A stretch of DNA of 64,000 nt from Candidatus Zhuqueibacterota bacterium (GTDB lineage: Bacteria; Zhuqueibacterota; Zhuqueibacteria; Residuimicrobiales; Residuimicrobiaceae): the NCBI GenBank assembly GCA_963169875.1, contig CAUJEL010000046.1, positions 1 through 64,000 of the forward strand, read 5' to 3'. The translations under genes were made by a program, and so were the position numbers. How positions within the stretch are numbered: position 1 is the first letter of the stretch; every line of letters starts with the position of its first letter. The notes beneath the pieces were generated by a model, which saw only the letters and a list, made by a program, of their open reading frames with translations, made no database searches and was not told where the DNA came from. Of the stretch, positions 34,526 through 42,118 are shown one piece after another.

Positions 34526-35317
34526 ATGAGAACACTTCTTCTATTGACCATAACAATTATGGTGGCCGGGTTCGGATGCGACGAGCAACCGATGGCGCCT
34601 AAACCGGAAGACAGAATTATAGTCCGGGCTTATCTGCTGGAAGGGCAGCCCGTTGAAAATATTCAACTGATGCACTGCTATCCCATCGATGAACCTCCTT
34701 TGGCAAAATTTCCGGCTGTTTCGGACGCCCAGATCACGCTGTCCATAAACAATCAAAAACACCGCCTGGAATTGGTGAATGCAGACAGTGGTTATTACGC
34801 GATTGGTGACAACCAGATCCGCATCCGTGGCGGCGATTCTCTCTTTTTACACATTCACTGGAATAGCATAGAAATCACTGCTGCGACCAAGGTTCCGGAA
34901 CATGTGCAACAAAACGCTGCGTTTCCAGATACGGTCTACATAGACACTCAAAATCCGGACCAGCCAGCCGTAACTTTATATTTTCAGGCTGAAGCAGCAA
35001 CAGCTGAACTTGCAGTTCTGGATAAAAATCCGCAATGGCTCTGGTATGGCCATGAATATCAATTTCTTCCAGCAACAAGTGATCCACAAGGTCAGACTCA
35101 GATCATTTACAATGCCTGGTTCGAATATGCGGGACAGCATCAGATGATACTGATGCAATTCAGCAACCACCAGTTCTTGAGATACAATCAAAATTCATTT
35201 GGTTATACCAGGGATTTTTTGTTTACTGCACTTGAGACCAATATTCAGGGAGGATTGGGTTATCTGACTGCCGCGGTTGTGGATACATTTACCTTTTATG
35301 TTGCGAAACTTCAATAG
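34526..35317 (+). CDS. DUF4249-like lipoprotein
   Basis: A 263-residue exported protein with a lipoprotein-type start (MRTLLLLTITIMVAGFGCDEQ). The mature part begins APKPEDRIIVRAYLLEGQPVENIQL. It goes on to DAQITLSINN and ITAATKVPEH, a layout like DUF4249 proteins that are encoded beside TonB receptors in Bacteroidota. It is probably a surface or outer-membrane lipoprotein that helps the receptor capture its ligand (inference). Eight bases separate it from the receptor and 9 from the sigma factor gene. Confidence 0.7.
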   Translation: MRTLLLLTITIMVAGFGCDEQPMAPKPEDRIIVRAYLLEGQPVENIQLMHCYPIDEPPLAKFPAVSDAQITLSINNQKHRLELVNADSGYYAIGDNQIRIRGGDSLFLHIHWNSIEITAATKVPEHVQQNAAFPDTVYIDTQNPDQPAVTLYFQAEAATAELAVLDKNPQWLWYGHEYQFLPATSDPQGQTQIIYNAWFEYAGQHQMILMQFSNHQFLRYNQNSFGYTRDFLFTALETNIQGGLGYLTAAVVDTFTFYVAKLQ

Positions 35318-35326
35318 GCTTCCGGA

Positions 35327-35866
35327 ATGATCTGGTCTGGGCAAGTAAATAAACTACACAACCGGAAACCTGTTGAACCTGAGAAGCTGATGGAATGGGC
35401 CGACTTTGAAAAAGCCTATTTCGAGCATGGCACGCTTCTCTATCACTTTATTCGTCGCCGTGTTCGCTGCGCTGAACTGGCAAAAGATATCCTCCATGAT
35501 GTCTATGTCAGATTGTGGGAGCATCGCGGGCGCCTTGATCCCGACAAATCCGTAAAATCTTATCTCTTCAAGATCGCATCCAATCTGGTAATCGATCACT
35601 TGCGTAAAAATAATCGCGGCGTGTCCTCACTGGAGGATGACCTTGCCTCCTCCAGCAGGCCAGACCATATACTGGAAGTGCAGGAAAAGATTGAAACTTT
35701 ACTTTGTAAAATGTCACCAAAAATTAAAAATGTATTCATCATGAGCCGGCTTGATGGATTCAGTTATAAAGAGATGGCGGACATCTGCGGCGTTTCAGTC
35801 AAAACCATAGAAGCCTGGATGGGAAAAGCCATCAAAATTATGTCACAAGAACGAGGAGGGGATTGA
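35327..35866 (+). CDS. ECF sigma factor (Bacteroidota FecI/RpoE-like)
   Basis: A 179-residue sigma70-family protein with region 2 (LAKDILHDVYVRLWEHR, YLFKIASNLVIDHLRK) and region 4 (LDGFSYKEMADICGVSVKTIEAWMGKAIK, a helix-turn-helix). There is no region 1.1 or 3. It should direct RNA polymerase to the operon when FecR releases it. Unlike the common sigma-fecR-receptor order, it is encoded last, after the lipoprotein. The ATG at 35327 is reported; ATG 35390 (MEWADFEKAYFEHG), with GAGAAG upstream, is a good alternative. A 71-base gap leads to the next lipoprotein gene. Confidence 0.9.
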   Translation: MIWSGQVNKLHNRKPVEPEKLMEWADFEKAYFEHGTLLYHFIRRRVRCAELAKDILHDVYVRLWEHRGRLDPDKSVKSYLFKIASNLVIDHLRKNNRGVSSLEDDLASSSRPDHILEVQEKIETLLCKMSPKIKNVFIMSRLDGFSYKEMADICGVSVKTIEAWMGKAIKIMSQERGGD

Positions 35867-35937
35867 CGATACCTTGCTAGAGCGCTTTTTGAATGCGGTC
35901 ATCCAATCACTGAATCCTTATCTATCCGGAGGCTTTT

Positions 35938-36822
35938 ATGAAAAAATTAACAGTTTGTCTGATTATTGCAGTGACGTTCTTCATCATGTCTTGTGACAAA
36001 GAACAGCAACCCTTGGCGCCGAAATCACTGAAAAAAGCCAGCACGATCGACTGGGAGACGTTTAAATATCCACTCGAGATTGGCAATAGCTGGCAGTATG
36101 ACAGAACCTTTTCCATCACACTCATACCGGTTGACACCAGCAAAGCTGATTCTCTTATCCAAGCGAAGGCGGCCGCGAAAGTGCACATCGCCGGACAGAC
36201 CATGATTGACAGCACCAATACCTTCCACTTTGTGGAAACTTATCATGAGAAAGAGTTCGAAATGATTCACGAAGGCTGGTATGCGAACCAGGCGGATGGG
36301 TTTTATTGTTATGCTTATAAAAATGCGGGCGTAGCGACGGCCTTGTTTAAAGATGCGGCCCCAAAGAAGCTGCGCGTCAATGGCAGAATGTATCATTCCG
36401 TGCGCGAAATCAGTGATTATTACTTCAACAGGATGGCTTCAACGCACGTGTCCATGAGCGACTCGATGATCTATGAAAATCCACCCACGAAAATGCTGCC
36501 CTATCCCATGACAGACGGGACGCAATGGGTTTACCGGAGAACGCCCTATTTCACAACGGCTCATCGAATTGTCGGTGAGGAAGCTGTGGAATGCCCGGCT
36601 GGGACCTTTCTCTGCAAAAAAATCGAATATCTATTCTATGACGATGTATTTGGCCGATGGGTTCATGTCGTACAGGCGGCTGATTATATCAGTGAGGCGG
36701 GGTTGGTAAAAAGAATTCTATATTGCACAGGAGAACTCTGGACCACAGACGATTCGCCATTCCCCATCGGTACCGTGAACACCTCTGATGAAATGGTATT
36801 AACGCAATTTACTGTCAAATAG
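35938..36822 (+). CDS. lipoprotein of unknown function
   Basis: A 294-residue exported lipoprotein (MKKLTVCLIIAVTFFIMSC, Cys19). The mature N-terminus EQQPLAPK is like that of the previous lipoprotein (PMAPK). The body is beta-rich with many aromatic residues (YPLEIGNSWQYDRTF, TDGTQWVYRRTPYF). This is the layout of proteins that carry a DUF-type lipid- or ligand-binding barrel, but I cannot name the family. It lies directly after the sigma factor, so it may be a target gene of the system. ATCCGGAGG precedes the ATG, and it ends at the terminator at 36862. Confidence 0.65.
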   Translation: MKKLTVCLIIAVTFFIMSCDKEQQPLAPKSLKKASTIDWETFKYPLEIGNSWQYDRTFSITLIPVDTSKADSLIQAKAAAKVHIAGQTMIDSTNTFHFVETYHEKEFEMIHEGWYANQADGFYCYAYKNAGVATALFKDAAPKKLRVNGRMYHSVREISDYYFNRMASTHVSMSDSMIYENPPTKMLPYPMTDGTQWVYRRTPYFTTAHRIVGEEAVECPAGTFLCKKIEYLFYDDVFGRWVHVVQAADYISEAGLVKRILYCTGELWTTDDSPFPIGTVNTSDEMVLTQFTVK

Positions 36823-36861
36823 TCCCAATGGATCATTTCGGGATTTGGGATTATTACCCGT

Positions 36862-36895
36862 AAGGAGAACCATTTGCCGGTTCTCCTTATTTTTA
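36862..36895. terminator. palindromic intrinsic terminator, bidirectional
   Basis: AAGGAGAACC (36862-36871) pairs perfectly with GGTTCTCCTT (36879-36888) and is followed by ATTTTTATT. It lies between two convergent genes, so it may end both. Confidence 0.8.
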
Positions 36896-37855
36896 TTCCT
36901 GAGCCACCAGCATCTCGGCATCCCAACCGAGATCGCAAAGATGGTTGGGAAACGTGGCAAATCCATGCGTGGTGTATATTTTTTTCGCCCCCACCCGGCG
37001 CACGAACTCGATGAGTTCATAGAAATCAGCATGATCGCTGAGCGCAATGCGGTGGTCCGTTCGCCAGCCCGGGCCATGCCCGGCATTGGTCCAGCCCGAT
37101 AAAAACACCGTACGACGTCGTCCCACAAACTGCAGCGCCCGCGTAAACGTCACATGCGGCGGCACCATGAGCACCTGGCGCGGCCCCACCTGCGCGCCCG
37201 CCCAGAGGCTGCAATTGACAAATGAAATCCCGAATTTTTCATAGACCTGCGCCATCTGCCAGATCGAAGGATGCACCAGCACCTCGTAGCCGCGATCGCC
37301 GAGGATTTTCATCGCCTCCTGCGATTTGCCCAAGGCATATGCCATCACCACCGGCGTATAATTGGCGGCAAAGCAGCTTTCAATAAAGCCGATCAACTCT
37401 TCGATCAGCATCTCCCGGCTTTGTTGCACCACATATTGCGGATGCCCGTAGGTGGATTCTGTGATGAGTATATCAGCCTGCGGAATTTCAATGGGCTCGC
37501 AGGTGTCGCTGGGACGCAGTTTGAAATCACCACTGTATAAGAGCGAAACCCCATCGCGCTCGACGCGGATCATGGCGGAACCGAGGATATGACCGGCCGG
37601 GAAGAGCTGCACCCGCATGCCATCCATCTCAAAGGCTTCCCCAAATTCAAGCGCGTGCACATCCGCTTGACGGCTGCGTAATGCGTGGAAGCAAATCGTA
37701 GCCGGTGTGGCCAATATCTTTTGATGATTCTTGAGGTGATCGCTGTGCCCATGGGAGACGAAAGAATAATCCACCTTGCGCAGGGCATCGAGCCAAAGCC
37801 CGGCGCCTTTGATTTTTATGCCTTTGCAGTCGTAGTCAAACATATAATTTTTCAT
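36893..37855 (-). CDS. MBL-fold exonuclease-like hydrolase
   Basis: A 320-residue cytoplasmic metallo-beta-lactamase-fold protein. Metal-binding motifs: SHGHSDH near residue 34, PAGHILGSA, SGDFKLRP with Asp, and SDHADF then TTHGFA near the C-terminus. The layout (VSHGHSDH, LRPSDTCEPIE, ITESTYG) is like the putative exonuclease family often encoded beside ATP-dependent DNA ligase. No ligase is present here, so DNA processing is inferred only. The terminator at 36862 is shared with the lipoprotein gene. No ribosome site is obvious at 37855; ATTTTTCAT precedes the next ATG. Confidence 0.75.
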   Translation of the reverse strand: MKNYMFDYDCKGIKIKGAGLWLDALRKVDYSFVSHGHSDHLKNHQKILATPATICFHALRSRQADVHALEFGEAFEMDGMRVQLFPAGHILGSAMIRVERDGVSLLYSGDFKLRPSDTCEPIEIPQADILITESTYGHPQYVVQQSREMLIEELIGFIESCFAANYTPVVMAYALGKSQEAMKILGDRGYEVLVHPSIWQMAQVYEKFGISFVNCSLWAGAQVGPRQVLMVPPHVTFTRALQFVGRRRTVFLSGWTNAGHGPGWRTDHRIALSDHADFYELIEFVRRVGAKKIYTTHGFATFPNHLCDLGWDAEMLVAQE

Positions 37856-38057
37856 TCAACCATTTTTTAAAAACCGGATTTATCCCCCGAACGCTGTCAA
37901 TGATCGCTAACAGCCACTTCCCTTCACCGCAACAGTGATTGTTTTTGAGCTTGCAAGGCGTGCGAACACCGAATCAGAGCATTCATAAGCCTGAGCCCGC
38001 CAGGCCGTTTTTGTCGGATATACAGAACAAATATGGATTCGAATTTTATTTCAGACT

Positions 38058-38255
38058 TTAAGCTGCTGCCGAGGGCATTTTTAAGTTTGTTTCTCTTTGT
38101 GCATCGTCACGTTCGCGGCGGAAAATTTCACAAACAAAATAGGCAAAATTCCACTCTTTTCCAATAAAAACCCCGCCTGCTTCCTCATCGAAATGTTTTT
38201 TCAGGCGTTTTCCCGCCAAAACATGACAATTATTTACATCTGTTGACGTAACCAT
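38058..38255 (-). CDS. possible small protein (low confidence)
   Basis: A 65-residue frame (MVTSTDVNNCHVLAG to KMPSAAA) with AAAGG 6 bases before its ATG. The composition is protein-like (helical, charged: KRLKKHFDEEAGG, IFRRERDDAQRE), but codon use is A/T-rich at third positions, unlike most neighbours. I recognise no family. It is divergent from the small secreted-protein gene at 38337, with a promoter-like sequence between. The rest of 37856-38336 shows nothing I can support. Confidence 0.3.
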   Translation of the reverse strand: MVTSTDVNNCHVLAGKRLKKHFDEEAGGVFIGKEWNFAYFVCEIFRRERDDAQRETNLKMPSAAA

Positions 38256-38270
38256 GACAACCTTTACATT
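38243..38270 (+). promoter_or_regulatory. sigma70-type promoter for the small secreted protein
   Basis: TTGACG (38243-38248), a 16-base spacer and TACATT (38265-38270) lie about 70 bases before the ATG at 38337. Confidence 0.45.
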
Positions 38271-38336
38271 AATTTCCGGTATACAAGGGTGGAAAGAGAA
38301 ATTAAGCTGTAGTTAACCCATACAAGGAGGTATATC

Positions 38337-38732
38337 ATGAAACGCTTCACGATGTTCGTACTGATGACTGTGACGGCTGGATGCCTGATGGCGTCGCCCG
38401 ATTTTGAGAGTATCAAGATGCAGGCCATCCAGGGCTACAAGATGGCCCTCGCTTCTGATAACTGCGGTTTGAGAAATGACGCCCTGCACAAAATCGCCCG
38501 GATGAAATCAGAATACCCTGAAACTGATTTAAGCTGCTTCGAACCCATCCTCAAGAAAATGGCTGTGAAGGACGCGGACGCCATGGTGCGCATGAACGCC
38601 CAACTGACGCTGAATTATCTCCGCGACAGCGCCATCTCGGAATGGGTACCGACGCAAAAAGCTGAAACCTCTTTTGAGTTTTTCAACCGCCTCTATCAGC
38701 AAATGACGACGATCTTCGCCGCGGCCCAGTAA
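38337..38732 (+). CDS. small secreted helical protein
   Basis: A 131-residue protein with a signal peptide (RFTMFVLMTVTAGCLMAS). The mature part is almost all helical (SIKMQAIQGYKMALASDN, LKKMAVKDADAMVRMNAQLTLNYL) and may be a HEAT- or TPR-like repeat. No family is recognised. A strong AAGGAGG site and a promoter candidate precede it and a perfect terminator follows, so it is a well-formed, monocistronic gene. Conserved cysteines in the mature part (DNCGL, DLSCF) could form a disulfide. Confidence 0.75.
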   Translation: MKRFTMFVLMTVTAGCLMASPDFESIKMQAIQGYKMALASDNCGLRNDALHKIARMKSEYPETDLSCFEPILKKMAVKDADAMVRMNAQLTLNYLRDSAISEWVPTQKAETSFEFFNRLYQQMTTIFAAAQ

Positions 38733-38757
38733 CGACTCCTGATCTCGCGGCGGCACG

Positions 38758-38791
38758 GCGCCGGGGTCTCACAACTCCGGCGCTTTTTTTT
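38758..38791 (+). terminator. intrinsic terminator after the small secreted protein
   Basis: GCGCCGG (38758-38764) pairs with CCGGCGC (38777-38783), extended by GGGT/ACTC, followed by eight T residues. Confidence 0.88.
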
Positions 38792-38865
38792 GTTTTTCCT
38801 GATCAGAAAATTTACGATATTAAGGGCAATCAACCTCACTCATCCACTCATCAGGATCACAGACT

Positions 38866-39975
38866 ATGATATATCGTCCATACGGTGCTGCAGGCGTGCA
38901 ACTCTCCGCCATCGGATTTGGCGGCATGCGCTTCCTGGATCAGAACGACGTCGATGCCTGCGCCGCGCTGGTTCATGCGGCGTATGAGCATGGCATCAAT
39001 TATTTTGATACCGCCTCTGGATACGGACGCTCCGAAGAACTGTTCGGCGTCGCCTTCAAAGAAATGCAGAAACAGCGGGGCCTGAAACCTTTTTACGTCT
39101 CCAGCAAAACGTCGGCCGGCAATGCTGACGACATCCGCCGCGATCTGGAAACCTCCCTGCAACGCATGGGACTGAATCAAATCGATTTTTATCACGTCTG
39201 GTGCGTGATGACCAAAGAGGATTACCTGACGCGACAGCACAAGGGCGTCCTTAAAACATTCGAACAACTGCAACGGGAAGGACTGGTGCGGCACATCTGC
39301 GTCTCCAGTCACATGACCGGCGCCGAGATCGAGTGGATGCTCGGGGATTACCCTTTTGCGGGCATCCTCCTCGGCTATTCGGCGATGAATTTCGCCTACC
39401 GGGATCAGGGCATCAGCGCGGCGGCGGCTTTGCAGCGCGGCGTGGTCATCATGAATCCCCTGGGCGGCGGCATCATTCCCCAGCACCCACAGCGGTTCGA
39501 TTTTGTGCGCACCCGTCCGGATGAGACGGTGGTTCAAGGCGCCCTGCGTTTCCTGATCAACGACGCCCGCATCACCACAGCCCTGGTGGGATTCAGCACG
39601 ATCGATCAAATCAAAGAGGCTGTCAGTGCCGTGGATGGCTTTGAGCCCCTGACCGCAGCCGCTGTTCAGAAAATCCGCGGCCATCTTCAGGACGCCTTTG
39701 ATCAGATGTGCACCGGATGCGGTTACTGCGACCACTGCCCGGAAGGCGTACCCGTGCCGAAAATGATGGACAGCTACAACCAGTTCCTTCTCTCCAGCAA
39801 TACCTCATCCATCCCGGATCGTTTGGCCTGGCACTGGGGTATCGGCCGTCGCAGCGACGTCCACGACCTGTGCACGGAATGCGGTCTGTGCGAAGAGCTG
39901 TGCACGCAAAAACTGCCCATTCGCGCGCGACTGCGGGAAATCAAGACCATCGTGCACTCTCAATTAAACAAATAG
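38866..39975 (+). CDS. aldo/keto reductase with C-terminal 4Fe-4S ferredoxin domain
   Basis: A 369-residue protein. Residues 1-270 are an AKR TIM barrel with the expected tetrad: Asp in NYFDTASGYGRSEE (with the Tyr), Lys in VSSKTSAGN and His in DFYHVW. Residues 280-350 carry two 4Fe-4S clusters: CTGCGYCDHCP and CTECGLCEELC. This is the AKR-plus-ferredoxin architecture of anaerobic or microaerobic bacteria. Substrate unknown. The start at 38866 lacks a clear SD, although an ATATC run precedes it. Followed 85 bases later by an esterase gene. Confidence 0.88.
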   Translation: MIYRPYGAAGVQLSAIGFGGMRFLDQNDVDACAALVHAAYEHGINYFDTASGYGRSEELFGVAFKEMQKQRGLKPFYVSSKTSAGNADDIRRDLETSLQRMGLNQIDFYHVWCVMTKEDYLTRQHKGVLKTFEQLQREGLVRHICVSSHMTGAEIEWMLGDYPFAGILLGYSAMNFAYRDQGISAAAALQRGVVIMNPLGGGIIPQHPQRFDFVRTRPDETVVQGALRFLINDARITTALVGFSTIDQIKEAVSAVDGFEPLTAAAVQKIRGHLQDAFDQMCTGCGYCDHCPEGVPVPKMMDSYNQFLLSSNTSSIPDRLAWHWGIGRRSDVHDLCTECGLCEELCTQKLPIRARLREIKTIVHSQLNK

Positions 39976-40060
39976 GGCTGCCTTGCGCGCACAGCATCAG
40001 CGAGACGGCAGATCACATCAACCACACCATTTACACGTCATTAAACAGAGAGAATTAACA

Positions 40061-40993
40061 ATGCCCAGTTTTAAAAGCCGCCTTTTCATTTTTCTGCTGC
40101 GCCATCGCAACATGTTCAAATTCCAGTTTAAAAACCGGCCGGAAATCACCTGGGATACCTCCATCCCGGATCTGCGCGCCAGGACGGAGAAAGCAGGGCG
40201 CATGTTCGGCAAACTGCCGGAAAATATGCGAATCGAAGAGGCTGTAATCGGAGAGATGTACGCGGAATGGATGATACCGGGAGATGCCACCAGGGACAAG
40301 GCGATCCTCTATTTTCACGGCGGCGGTTATGTGATCGGATCACCGCAGGGGCATCGCCCCCACGTCGCCAAGGTAGTACAAGGCAGCGGCATCCCGGCCC
40401 TGGTTATCGATTACCGTCTGGCGCCGGAAAGCCCCTTCCCGGCCGCCCTGGATGATGCGCTCGCCGGCTATCGCTGGCTCCTCGAGCAGAAAACCGCCCC
40501 GGAGCACATCGTCTTCATGGGCGATTCCGCGGGCGGCGGTCTGTGCCTGGCCGCTCTGCTGGCCATTCGCCAGCAAGGTCTCCCCCTCCCTGGCGGTGCC
40601 GTGGCCCTGTCGCCGTGGACCGACCTCACCTGCAGCGGCGCATCGCTTAAAAGTAACGAAAAGGTCGATCCCCTGACGTGGCGGGAATCCTGGACTATTT
40701 TCAGCAAATATTATGTCGGCGAACACGATGCGGCGGATCCGCTGGTCTCGCCCCTGTTCGGCGATCTCGCAGGCCTGCCGCCGCTGCTCATCTGTGCCGG
40801 CAATGATGAACTCTTGCGCGACGATGCGGTACGTTATGCGGAAAAAGCCAAAGCAGCGGGTGTGGATGTGACTCTTCGCGTCGGCGAGGGTATGTTCCAC
40901 TGCTATCCGGTGTGCGCGCCGATGTTTCCCGAGGCGACCGCGGCGATGAAAGAGCTGACAGAATTTATCCGGATACGCACGCGGGTGGATTAA
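40061..40993 (+). CDS. HSL-family alpha/beta hydrolase (esterase/lipase)
   Basis: A 310-residue cytoplasmic alpha/beta hydrolase of the hormone-sensitive-lipase branch. The oxyanion motif HGGGYVIGS, the nucleophile elbow GDSAGGG, the acid DELLRDD and the histidine MFHCY at the end are all present, as is the YRLAPESPFPAALDD segment that is typical of this branch. It should hydrolyse short-chain or aryl esters; the natural substrate is unknown. ATG 40061 is preferred over the in-frame 39983 because AGAGAG precedes it. Probably expressed alone or with the AKR upstream. Confidence 0.88.
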   Translation: MPSFKSRLFIFLLRHRNMFKFQFKNRPEITWDTSIPDLRARTEKAGRMFGKLPENMRIEEAVIGEMYAEWMIPGDATRDKAILYFHGGGYVIGSPQGHRPHVAKVVQGSGIPALVIDYRLAPESPFPAALDDALAGYRWLLEQKTAPEHIVFMGDSAGGGLCLAALLAIRQQGLPLPGGAVALSPWTDLTCSGASLKSNEKVDPLTWRESWTIFSKYYVGEHDAADPLVSPLFGDLAGLPPLLICAGNDELLRDDAVRYAEKAKAAGVDVTLRVGEGMFHCYPVCAPMFPEATAAMKELTEFIRIRTRVD

Positions 40994-41172
40994 AATTTCT
41001 GTGGCAACCGTCTTCAAAAGAGCCGGTTGTAAAGCGGAACAAGTATACGGTGTCGAATTGAAAAGCTCGCTTTTCCGCCCCGCCCGGGGACAGCCGGTTG
41101 ACGAAACGTAAAAGGGCTCTGTTTATTGACAGAAAAGTGCAACTCTTCCCCACCCCGCTCCAGGATCGTTTG

Positions 41173-41367
41173 TCAACCCTGGTATCCTCTCAACCCGGAA
41201 AAGGGACGCAGCTTGGGATTCTTGCCATCATGCCAGTTATCTCCCCACACAGCCAGCGCACGGGCGACCGGGGAACGCCGCACGCCTGCACGTACAAGAT
41301 TATGCAATCCGTTGTCCGCGTGCGCATAAGGACATACGCGCACGCAGCGGGCGCAGTTGCTGATGTT
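41173..41367 (-). pseudogene. remnant of a 4Fe-4S / reductive-dehalogenase-like protein C-terminus
   Basis: The minus strand encodes NCARCVRVCPYAHADNGLHN followed by LVRAGVRRSPVARALAVWGDN and DGKNPKLRPFSG, ending in a stop at 41173. This is the C-terminal Cys-rich and helical tail as I remember it from ferredoxin-type and reductive-dehalogenase-like proteins. The frame is only open from the point where the TIP30-like gene ends, so the bulk of the gene is missing. It is most likely a deletion remnant fused at the 3' side of the TIP30 gene. The rest of the 40994-41172 gap shows only a weak hairpin near 41004. Confidence 0.5.
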
Positions 41368-42031
41368 ACGACGATCCTTCCCCGTGCATCTCCTGCGCGG
41401 GGACAATGTACAGACCTGGACGCCCTTGACGGGCACTGGCGAGCATGGCCGCGGCTACCTGCGCTGCCTGGTTGGGCTTGTAAGCCGCCAGCCGTCCACG
41501 GAACAGAAAACCCGTGAAGCGGAAAAACCACGCAGCCGCCTCTTCGCGCCGGCGCCGCTCACTGCGGGCACCCAGCAGCAGGGAGGGCCGGAAAAAGGTG
41601 ATCGCGGGTATGGACAAGCCCGAAATATCGCGTTCGGTTTCACCCTTGACCCGGTTATAAAAAACCTTTGACTTGGCATCCGCACCGATGGCGCTCACCA
41701 GCAAGAACTGCTTGACGCCGTGGTCGCTGGCCCACCGCGCCAACTGCACCGGATAATCATGATCGACATGAATAAAGGCCTCCCGGGTTCGGGCCTTTTT
41801 CATGGTGGTGCCCAGACAACAAAAAAGAGCATCCGCTTTGACGCCCCGCAGGGTCTCCTCAAGCCGTTCAAAGTCAACCACTTTATTTTCCAATTTTTCG
41901 TGGGCAACAGCCAGAGGCTGGCGGCTCAGAGCGATAACCTGTTTGCAGGCGGGCTCTTCAAGGAGTTGCTTAAGGCAATACGAGCCGACCAGACCGGTGG
42001 CGCCGGCGAGAAGAACGGTTTGAAGGTTCAT
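41366..42031 (-). CDS. NAD(P)-binding TIP30-like oxidoreductase
   Basis: A 221-residue cytoplasmic Rossmann-fold protein of the atypical short-chain dehydrogenase type (HTATIP2/TIP30-like). NAD(P) binding appears as LLAGATGLVGSY, LSRQPL, and ALFCCLGTT; the active-site Tyr-x3-Lys is FYNRVKGE. ITFFRPSLLLG is also typical of the family. Its final residues (QEMHGEGSS) do not look like a normal family end. The frame stops exactly where the ferredoxin remnant begins, which suggests the 3' end was reshaped by a deletion. Activity unknown. Confidence 0.8.
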   Translation of the reverse strand: MNLQTVLLAGATGLVGSYCLKQLLEEPACKQVIALSRQPLAVAHEKLENKVVDFERLEETLRGVKADALFCCLGTTMKKARTREAFIHVDHDYPVQLARWASDHGVKQFLLVSAIGADAKSKVFYNRVKGETERDISGLSIPAITFFRPSLLLGARSERRRREEAAAWFFRFTGFLFRGRLAAYKPNQAAQVAAAMLASARQGRPGLYIVPAQEMHGEGSS

Positions 42032-42118
42032 GTCTTCGTTCCCGAAAAGAGTTGTTCTTTGGTTGCAAACATGCTGCCGCCCCCCTGATCTGAAATTGCT
42101 GGCACCAGGGCAGGGCTC

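Noticed and set aside
41098..41671. Plus-strand ORFs over the gene remnant
   Set aside because: They oppose the ferredoxin-like tail and TIP30 gene on the minus strand, and carry no motif of their own.
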